A stretch of DNA of 5,427 bases. It comes from Deltaproteobacteria bacterium (GTDB taxonomy: Bacteria > Desulfobacterota > Desulfobacteria > Desulfobacterales > Desulfatirhabdiaceae). The stretch spans positions 1-5,427 of the forward strand of contig JAJYBO010000212.1 of the NCBI GenBank assembly GCA_021778975.1, read 5' to 3'. The notes beneath the pieces were generated by a model that was given only the letters and a program-made list of their open reading frames with translations, did not search any database and had not been told where the DNA came from. The number at the start of each line of letters is the position of its first letter. The first letter of the stretch is position 1. A program made the position numbers and the translations under genes. Below are positions 1 through 4,736 of this stretch, one piece after another.

Positions 1-96
1 ATTTCGACCAGCAGCAAGAGCGTCAACGAGGCCAAGAAAGAAGTGACGGGACTGGATCAACTCCCGCCGCCTCCACCGGAAATAACGATTGTATGA
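1..96 (+). CDS. C-terminal end of a TerY-like vWA protein (partial, 5' end outside window)
   Basis: Frame 1 is open from the first base to a TGA at 94-96, giving 31 residues. The fragment starts ISTSSKSVN and ends LPPPPPEITIV. The complete vWA protein just downstream ends with the same layout: ISSGAQSVG, then a proline run (LPPPP) and a short hydrophobic end (DAVMLVD). Matching layout, same strand and immediate adjacency suggest this is the tail of a second TerY-like vWA paralogue. The vWA domain with its metal site would lie left of the window, so the call rests on a short C-terminal resemblance. The five prolines use mixed codons (ccg, ccg, cct, cca, ccg), unlike the poly-C run in the downstream gene. 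Alternative: an unrelated protein with a proline-rich tail. Confidence 0.6.
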   Translation: MSTSSKSVNEAKKEVTGLDQLPPPPPEITIV

Positions 97-183
97 TGTG
101 TCATGCCGTTTAAAACAGCCCGATACCGCCTGGTTTTTTAGATTTGATATCGTCCCGTATCCAAATTGGATGTTTGTGAAACA

Positions 184-233
184 GGCATTGGCCATCGTTT
201 GGGCGGCTTCAGGCATAAACGATGGTCAGTGTC
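184..233 (+). promoter_or_regulatory. Long stem-loop upstream of the vWA gene
   Basis: A 17-bp stem is visible: 184-200 pairs with 217-233 around a 16-base loop (201-216). The inner nine pairs, CCATCGTTT with AAACGATGG, are perfect Watson-Crick. The outer eight include three G-U wobbles if the + strand is transcribed. No T-run follows on the + strand, and none follows the - strand version, so it is not a standard intrinsic terminator. Possible roles are an mRNA processing or stability element setting the ratio of the two vWA proteins, a translational control element for the next gene, or a dyad protein-binding site. Confidence 0.5.
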
Positions 234-283
234 AAAACCAGAAAAACGGAGGCCGTGATTTTTTCGACGTTTTCTCAAGAAAC

Positions 284-289
284 AAGGAA
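284..289 (+). promoter_or_regulatory. Ribosome binding site for the vWA gene
   Basis: AAGGAA lies 11 bases before the ATG at 301. The spacing is slightly long but it is the only purine-rich match near the start, and the protein from this ATG begins directly in the first vWA strand, as is usual for TerY proteins. Confidence 0.55.
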
Positions 290-300
290 TAAAAGACATC

Positions 301-936
301 ATGCGAAGATTACCTGTATATTTACTGATTGATACATCCGGATCAATGAAGGGGGAGCCGATAGAAGCGGTAAATGCCGGGCTTCAGTCGCTAGTTGCTT
401 CGCTGCGCCGCGATCCACAGGCGCTTGAGACGGCGCACATCAGCATCATAACTTTCGACCGGGAGGCCAGAGTAATTTTGCCGCTGACACCTATCGAAGA
501 ATTGCAGTTGCCTGTCATAGAAACGCCGGAAAGCGGCCCCACGATGACAGGAGCGGCTTTGGAGCTGGTATGTCAGCGCATTGATATGGAAGTGCGTATC
601 CAATCAACGGATATCAAACGCGACTGGAAACCATTGCTGTTCATTATGACGGATGGCGCGCCGAATGATGTCCAGAAATACAAAGAGATGGTTGTCGAAT
701 GCAAGAAAAGAAATTTTGCATCCATTACGGCATGCGCCGCCGGAAGTAGCGCAAAGATAGAAATGTTGAGGGATGTCGCAGACAATATCGTCGCGCTCGA
801 CACTTGCGATAGCGCCACTTTCAGTCAGTTCTTCACCTGGGTTTCAGCTTCGATCAGCAGCGGGGCGCAGAGTGTTGGCGTGGTTTCCAAACTCATTTTG
901 CCGCCCCCCCCCGATGCAGTGATGCTGGTGGACTGA
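301..936 (+). CDS. terY: TerY-like von Willebrand factor A (vWA) domain protein
   Basis: A 211-aa single-domain vWA protein of the TerY family, the metal-binding adaptor member of TerY-P loci, expected to be cytosolic since no signal peptide is seen. The metal-ion-dependent adhesion site (MIDAS) looks intact: DTSGS at residues 11-15, the TMTGAAL segment with Thr81 as the likely third-loop threonine, and MTDGAPND at 116-123 with Asp118. The end follows the family pattern: a helix ending FFTWVSASIS (177-186), then ILPPPP (199-204) and a short hydrophobic tail. Length is normal for the family. The proline run is encoded by ccg plus nine consecutive C (904-912). It precedes the phosphatase gene by 68 bases and probably shares its transcript. 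By family knowledge it would bind a divalent metal and scaffold the kinase/phosphatase pair. Its partner here is not shown by sequence. Confidence 0.9.
   Translation: MRRLPVYLLIDTSGSMKGEPIEAVNAGLQSLVASLRRDPQALETAHISIITFDREARVILPLTPIEELQLPVIETPESGPTMTGAALELVCQRIDMEVRIQSTDIKRDWKPLLFIMTDGAPNDVQKYKEMVVECKKRNFASITACAAGSSAKIEMLRDVADNIVALDTCDSATFSQFFTWVSASISSGAQSVGVVSKLILPPPPDAVMLVD
904..912 (+). repeat. Poly-C tract (C9) in the vWA gene
   Basis: Nine consecutive C encode three of the four prolines near the C-terminus. A one-base loss would end the protein early (PPPMQ then stop), while a one-base gain would replace the last seven residues and extend the protein to a stop at 957-959 of the present numbering. 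Only the tail would change; the vWA domain would stay intact. Confidence 0.8.
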
Positions 937-946
937 ATGCCGGCAT
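937..946 (+). repeat. 10-base perfect palindrome directly after the vWA stop codon
   Basis: ATGCCGGCAT begins at the base after the TGA and is self-complementary. It overlaps an alternative small hairpin, GGCAT-GGA-ATGCC (942-954). No T-run follows, so this is not a good terminator and read-through into the phosphatase gene is expected. It may be chance. Confidence 0.4.
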
Positions 947-990
947 GGAATGCCTGTAATCACTGTCAGATTTGACGACTTCGTAAAAAG

Positions 991-997
991 TAAGGAG
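991..997 (+). promoter_or_regulatory. Strong ribosome binding site for the PP2C gene
   Basis: TAAGGAG lies seven bases before the ATG at 1005. It is a near-ideal Shine-Dalgarno match and settles this start, which makes the long proline-rich N-terminal extension of the phosphatase part of the translated protein. Confidence 0.85.
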
Positions 998-1004
998 AAT
1001 TTTT

Positions 1005-2561
1005 ATGGATGAAACCAAAAAAGATACCAGTACTTCCGATACGGGACAGTTCACCAATTTTGATATTTACATACAGCAAATACCGTACGAACTGGAAGAA
1101 GATGGCATCCGCCCCCCATCCCCCAGTGTCACAAAAACCGCCCCAATGATCGAGAATATATCGCCCCCCCCCGCCGCCAATACAGAAAAACCGCCTGATC
1201 CCACGCCGTGTTTCTTGGATGAAGCAAAAGAAATCGAAATTCCCAAAGACGAATGGTCAACATTTCAGGAAGCTGGTTCCGCAAAGGATTCATGGAAAGT
1301 CATTGATTACCCGGTCAATAGACTCCCCAACTGCAAGATGGCCGGAACGGATTATCGGGTCAACATCGAAGAATTGATTCAGACGCTTCAACAAAATCAA
1401 ATACAGCATGTAACATTTCGGAGTAAATCAGGAAATATCAATTGGAAACGTGTTGACGGCACGAAAGATATCTGCGGGCAACCGATGGAACCGGGGGACT
1501 TCGATTTGGAATTGTGTGTTGATGTCCAGAAATGCGAACGACATGTGTTTCCCCTGAAGTTGACCGTAAACCCGGATCCCAAAACACTCTGGAAAGACAT
1601 CCCCTCTAATCCGAACGGTATTTATGCAAAACCGGACAGTGAGAGGGCTTTTTTTGCATGTAGTGAGGAGCTGTCAATTGCGGCGGCAAGCCAGCGCGGC
1701 AGATCTCATGCGCAGGATGGCAAACCACGCGACGATGATTTCGCCTTCAAATATGACGCCACCTCTCAGAGCGCTGTTCTGGTTGTGGCCGATGGAGCGG
1801 GTAGCGCGAAGTTTTCACGAAAAGGGTCGCAAATTGCCGTCCAGACCACTCTGGAAGAGGTCATAAAAGCATTATCCGATGAATTCTGGTCTTCGCTTGT
1901 TCCACCGATTCAAAAATGGAAAAACGAACACGATACGGCCAGTGAGAAAGTCATCAATACTGCAATGTACAGGGTTCTCATCCACGCGGCGTTCGAGGCC
2001 AAAAAATGCATCGAGCAGGAAGCCAGAGAACATCAGGCCCGTTATATGGCAGACTACAAGAAAGACGAAAAGTTCTCCGGCAGAGATTACGCCACTACCC
2101 TGATTTTGTCGCTGGTCAAAAAATTCGATTTTGGCTGGTTCATCGCCTCTTACTGGGTTGGAGATGGCGCGGTGGCTATTTATCGTCCAGCAGATAACGA
2201 ACTTATTTTACATGGAATTCCAGATAGCGGAGAGTATGGCGGCCAAACGCGGTTTTTGACGGAAAACAGCGACAGCGTCTGGCCGAACGATGCCCATGCG
2301 TTGATACAACGCCGAATACGCTTCGATGTTGTTGATGCTTTCAAGGCCATCATCCTGATGACGGATGGAATTTCCGATCCCAGGTTCGAGACGGAAAAGA
2401 ATCTGGAACATCTGGGTGAATGGAATGAACTGTGGGCGGATATGGAAAAAGTGGTCCCATTTACGCAAAGAAATGAGGCGGTATCTGATGCGCTGCTGGC
2501 ATGGATGAACTTTTGGGCGCCCGGCAGTCACGATGATCGCACCATGGTGATACTCTACTGA
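1005..2561 (+). CDS. PP2C-family Ser/Thr protein phosphatase of a TerY-P locus, with N-terminal extension
   Basis: A 518-aa metal-dependent phosphatase expected to remove phosphate from Ser/Thr residues, probably opposing the kinase encoded next. The catalytic domain covers about residues 225-518. Its metal-binding motifs are recognisable in order: RDDDF (242-246), ADGAGSAKFS with DG at 263-264, GRDYATTL (359-366), VGDGA (386-390), MTDGISD (452-458) and DDRT (510-513). The acidic residues expected to hold the metals therefore appear present. Residues 1-80 are Ser/Thr/Pro-rich and low in complexity, likely disordered. Residues about 85-205 form a separate unit whose end (GDFDLELCVDV, then FPLKLTVNPDP) resembles the last strands of an Ig/cadherin-like beta sandwich; this is inference. 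There is no signal peptide or membrane segment, so it is probably cytosolic. The kinase ATG follows 18 bases after the stop, implying one operon. E. coli YegK is a relative of this phosphatase class. Confidence 0.92.
   Translation: MDETKKDTSTSDTGQFTNFDIYIQQIPYELEEDGIRPPSPSVTKTAPMIENISPPPAANTEKPPDPTPCFLDEAKEIEIPKDEWSTFQEAGSAKDSWKVIDYPVNRLPNCKMAGTDYRVNIEELIQTLQQNQIQHVTFRSKSGNINWKRVDGTKDICGQPMEPGDFDLELCVDVQKCERHVFPLKLTVNPDPKTLWKDIPSNPNGIYAKPDSERAFFACSEELSIAAASQRGRSHAQDGKPRDDDFAFKYDATSQSAVLVVADGAGSAKFSRKGSQIAVQTTLEEVIKALSDEFWSSLVPPIQKWKNEHDTASEKVINTAMYRVLIHAAFEAKKCIEQEAREHQARYMADYKKDEKFSGRDYATTLILSLVKKFDFGWFIASYWVGDGAVAIYRPADNELILHGIPDSGEYGGQTRFLTENSDSVWPNDAHALIQRRIRFDVVDAFKAIILMTDGISDPRFETEKNLEHLGEWNELWADMEKVVPFTQRNEAVSDALLAWMNFWAPGSHDDRTMVILY
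1164..1172 (+). repeat. Poly-C tract (C9) near the 5' end of the PP2C gene
   Basis: Nine consecutive C encode Pro54-Pro56, with another C6 run at 1112-1117. Gain of one C would bring a TGA (now at 1196-1198) into frame after a few codons, far upstream of the catalytic domain. Loss of one C would also put the catalytic domain out of frame. This is the typical geometry of a slippage-prone on/off switch, though no length variation can be seen from one sequence. Confidence 0.8.
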
Positions 2562-2564
2562 TAC

Positions 2565-2572
2565 AGAGGTGA
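2565..2572 (+). promoter_or_regulatory. Ribosome binding site for the kinase gene
   Basis: AGAGGTGA lies seven bases before the ATG at 2580, inside the 18-base gap after the phosphatase stop. It fixes the kinase start and supports co-transcription with tightly linked translation of phosphatase and kinase. Confidence 0.75.
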
Positions 2573-2579
2573 CAAACGC

Positions 2580-4103
2580 ATGGATACCGTTAAACTGAAG
2601 GCATCGGATGGTTCACCTGTAGAATTCGTTGATGAGATTGTGGGTGCAGGCGGCATGAAAGATGTTTATTTTTCGCCGGATCGAAGTTATGTTATTGGAT
2701 TTTTCCGCAACAAGCAAGACGAGAATGCACGCGAACGGCTTGAAAATATCGTGGGTAAATACCGCCAGAGCATATTCAATCAAATTGGCGGGGATTACTG
2801 GAAAGAGATGTATTGCTGGCCGGAAAGAATTGTCGAATATAATGGGAAAATCGGCATCGTCGTACCGACCTACGCCAATCACTTCTTTTTCGAGTACGGT
2901 TCTTTGAACAATGATTCCCTGGCAATCAAAGGCAGAGAAAAAGAGGGCAAGTGGTTTGCCTCTCCGTTTCTGAAATATGGACAACTGGATCCGAATGAAC
3001 GCGGCAATTGGCTGAGTTATTTGAGGATTTCCATCAAAATTGCTCGTTCGGTCAAAAGACTGCACGCCGCCGGTCTTGCACATTCCGATTTGTCTTATAA
3101 AAATGTTCTGATAGATCCCGTCACCGGAAGTGCGAGTATCATAGACATAGACGGGCTGGTGGTGCCGGGTAAGTTTCCTCCGGATGTAATAGGCACGCCG
3201 GACTTCATTGCGCCAGAAGTGATGCAGACGCTGAAACTGCCGCTGGGCGACAAAAACAGGAAACTGCCTTCGCGTCAAACCGATCAACATGCCCTGGCCG
3301 TGCTGATCTATATGTACCTGTTGAACCGGCACCCGCTTCGGGGCAGAAAAGTACATGACTGCGACGACGAAGCGCATGATGAAGAACTGGCGATGGGCGA
3401 AAAGGCTCTCTTCATAGAAAATCCTTCGGACACATCCAATAGATATGATGTTCAGTGGGTCAGACAAAATGAGTCGCCATCACGGTTTCCGACGTTGATG
3501 CCGTGGCAGGATCTGGACACATTACCTTACAAAATTCTTGGTCCATATTTATCCGAACTTGTTGAAATGGCGTTTATAGATGGTCTGCATGACCCCATAA
3601 AACGCCCGTCGGCCAATGACTGGGAAGACGCACTGGTCAAAACCACCGATCTTCTGCAGCAATGCAGCAACCCGGACTGCAATCAAAAGTGGTTTGTTTT
3701 TGACAATACCAGACGCCCTGTATGTCCGTTTTGCAAAACGCCGTTCAGGGGAATTCTTCCTGTCCTCAATTTATATTCGAAGCGGGGCAACAATTCTTTC
3801 AAGGCAGAAAACTATCGGGTGATGGTCTATAACGGTGTGCGCCTGTATCCATGGCATGTGAATCGCAACATCTTTCCAAACGAAAAATTGACGGCGGATC
3901 AGAAAAAATCCGTCGGGTATTTTCAGTTCTACAATGGGCAGTGGTATTTGAGAAACGAAACATTGAATGGAATGAAAGATATTACCCACGGCGGCAAGTT
4001 GGTTGGCGCAGGTGAAGTTATCGCGTTGTCCGAAGGACAGCAGATATTGTTGTCGGACGAAGATGGCGGACGGCTCATTCAGGTGCAACTGGTGCAATGT
4101 TGA
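2580..4103 (+). CDS. Atypical Ser/Thr protein kinase of a TerY-P locus, with C-terminal zinc ribbon and possible FHA-like domain
   Basis: A 507-aa protein kinase expected to phosphorylate Ser/Thr. Kinase domain, about residues 10-355: glycine-rich loop GAGGMKDVY (22-30); HSDLSYKN catalytic loop (168-175) with Asp170 and Asn175; IIDIDG metal loop (187-192); GTPDFIAPE (205-213) with the APE motif; Asp235 in TDQHALAV matching the helix-F aspartate; and Arg342 in KRPSA. Oddities are that strand beta3 (YVIGFFR, 37-43) has no VAIK-type lysine while Lys27 sits in the glycine loop, that HRD is HSD, and that DFG is replaced by an IDxD form. After the kinase come four cysteines, C362, C367, C382 and C385 (CX4C...CX2C), a zinc ribbon. 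Residues about 405-507 look beta-rich, with GQWYLRNETLNGM and a GEVIALSEGQQILLS stretch resembling the second half of an FHA domain. No membrane segment is seen, so the kinase appears soluble, unlike PknB-type kinases. It closes the triad; E. coli YegI is a relative. Confidence 0.92.
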   Translation: MDTVKLKASDGSPVEFVDEIVGAGGMKDVYFSPDRSYVIGFFRNKQDENARERLENIVGKYRQSIFNQIGGDYWKEMYCWPERIVEYNGKIGIVVPTYANHFFFEYGSLNNDSLAIKGREKEGKWFASPFLKYGQLDPNERGNWLSYLRISIKIARSVKRLHAAGLAHSDLSYKNVLIDPVTGSASIIDIDGLVVPGKFPPDVIGTPDFIAPEVMQTLKLPLGDKNRKLPSRQTDQHALAVLIYMYLLNRHPLRGRKVHDCDDEAHDEELAMGEKALFIENPSDTSNRYDVQWVRQNESPSRFPTLMPWQDLDTLPYKILGPYLSELVEMAFIDGLHDPIKRPSANDWEDALVKTTDLLQQCSNPDCNQKWFVFDNTRRPVCPFCKTPFRGILPVLNLYSKRGNNSFKAENYRVMVYNGVRLYPWHVNRNIFPNEKLTADQKKSVGYFQFYNGQWYLRNETLNGMKDITHGGKLVGAGEVIALSEGQQILLSDEDGGRLIQVQLVQC

Positions 4104-4152
4104 CGGCGTCATCCGAAATTCGACTTTTTACAAGAGCATCAACGTTGATAAA

Positions 4153-4638
4153 ATGAAAAAAATAAAAGAGTTATGCTTCATATTACTGGCCTCGGCTTTC
4201 GGGCTTGGGCTGATGCCGGTCGCTCCGGGAAGTTTTGGAGCGTTGTTAGGCGTGGGTATTCATTTGGCGATTGTCCGTTTTGTCTCTCTACAAAACCAGC
4301 AATATGCACTGATAGCCGGGCTTGTGGTCGTGAGCCTTGTGCATTTCATGTTGACCCCCTGGGCGCAAAAGCATTGGAGAGAATCCGACCCCGGTCACTT
4401 TGTATTGGATGAAGTTGCAGGCTATCTGGTTGTCCCGTTGCTGATCAGGACGGGACCTGTCTGGTTCATTGCAGTGGGAGGTTTTTTGGCGTTTCGTGTC
4501 ATTGACATCATCAAGATTCCACCCGCTCGACAGATTGACCAGAACATTCATGACGCATGGGGTATTTTACTTGACGATATCGTCAGTGGGCTTTATGCAA
4601 CAGGAATTATCTGGATTGCAATCAAGCTACTGTTTTAA
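4153..4638 (+). CDS. pgpA: Phosphatidylglycerophosphatase A
   Basis: A 161-aa inner-membrane enzyme that dephosphorylates phosphatidylglycerophosphate to phosphatidylglycerol. Family signatures in order: GLGLMPVAPGSFGALLG (17-33), DPGHFVLDEVAGYLV (79-93), FRVIDIIKIPPARQID (114-129) and WGILLDDIVSGLYA (136-149). Hydrophobic stretches at about 28-45, 51-67, 102-120 and 143-160 fit a multi-pass membrane protein, and the length is typical. Two usually conserved spots differ: the KP(x)P motif is KIPP, and the GG before the final motif is DA (HDAWG). I chose the ATG at 4153 because the protein then begins MKKIKEL just before the first signature. The frame is open further left, to an ATG at 4003, but that start would overlap the kinase gene by about 100 bases. 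The Shine-Dalgarno match is weak (AAGAG at 4132-4136). The 49-base gap to the kinase makes read-through transcription possible, but a functional tie is not implied. Confidence 0.92.
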   Translation: MKKIKELCFILLASAFGLGLMPVAPGSFGALLGVGIHLAIVRFVSLQNQQYALIAGLVVVSLVHFMLTPWAQKHWRESDPGHFVLDEVAGYLVVPLLIRTGPVWFIAVGGFLAFRVIDIIKIPPARQIDQNIHDAWGILLDDIVSGLYATGIIWIAIKLLF

Positions 4639-4654
4639 GCGGTTTCAAAATGCG

Positions 4655-4702
4655 CTTTTATCCCCCTCCCCCAGCGGGGGCGGGCCGAGGTGGAGGTAAA
4701 AG
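4655..4702. repeat. G/C-rich imperfect palindrome between convergent genes
   Basis: The outer arms CTTTTATC (4655-4662) and GGTAAAAG (4695-4702) pair over eight bases with one G-U. The core CCCCC (4668-4672) pairs with GGGGG (4676-4680) across a three-base AGC loop. The middle is imperfect. Position between the ends of pgpA (+) and the hdrA-like gene (-) suits a two-way transcription barrier, but no clear T-run follows on either strand. It resembles the dispersed C-rich/G-rich palindromes found between genes in many proteobacterial genomes. Confidence 0.5.
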
Positions 4703-4736
4703 GTATAACCATCAACCGTTCACAGTAAATACCATT

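Larger units (their letters stand above)
97..300 (+). other. 204-base intergenic region between the two vWA genes
   Basis: I see no convincing gene here. The region contains a weak terminator-like arrangement at 112-139: AAAACAG and CTG(G)TTTT arms around an 11-base loop, ending in six T. The stem has only three G/C-containing core pairs and a bulge, so it is doubtful. A 13-base near-palindrome, ATCCAAATTGGAT (159-171), could be an operator. A strong hairpin lies at 184-233 and is listed separately. TTGATA at 144-149 resembles a -35 box, but I found no acceptable -10 box at the right distance. The size of the gap, compared with the tight spacing of the later genes, suggests a regulatory or RNA-processing function. 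That is inference. Confidence 0.5.

Noticed and set aside
112..139. Possible intrinsic terminator after the first vWA gene (AAAACAG ... CTGGTTTTTT)
   Set aside because: The stem has a bulge, only three core pairs outside the A/T arm and an unpaired 11-base loop. Too weak to call as a feature.
89..292. 67-codon open frame (TTG start) filling the gap between the two vWA genes, with an in-frame ATG at 170
   Set aside because: The start is a TTG inside the previous gene, there is no ribosome binding site before either start, the frame runs through the long hairpin at 184-233, and the protein resembles nothing I recognise.
2613..3467. 284-codon open frame on the - strand inside the kinase gene
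   Set aside because: It lies wholly opposite a kinase domain with many recognised motifs, and its translation shows no recognisable domain. It is a shadow frame.
4003..4152. Upstream extension of pgpA to an ATG at 4003
   Set aside because: It would overlap the kinase C-terminus by about 100 bases and add 50 residues with no family match before the normal PgpA start.
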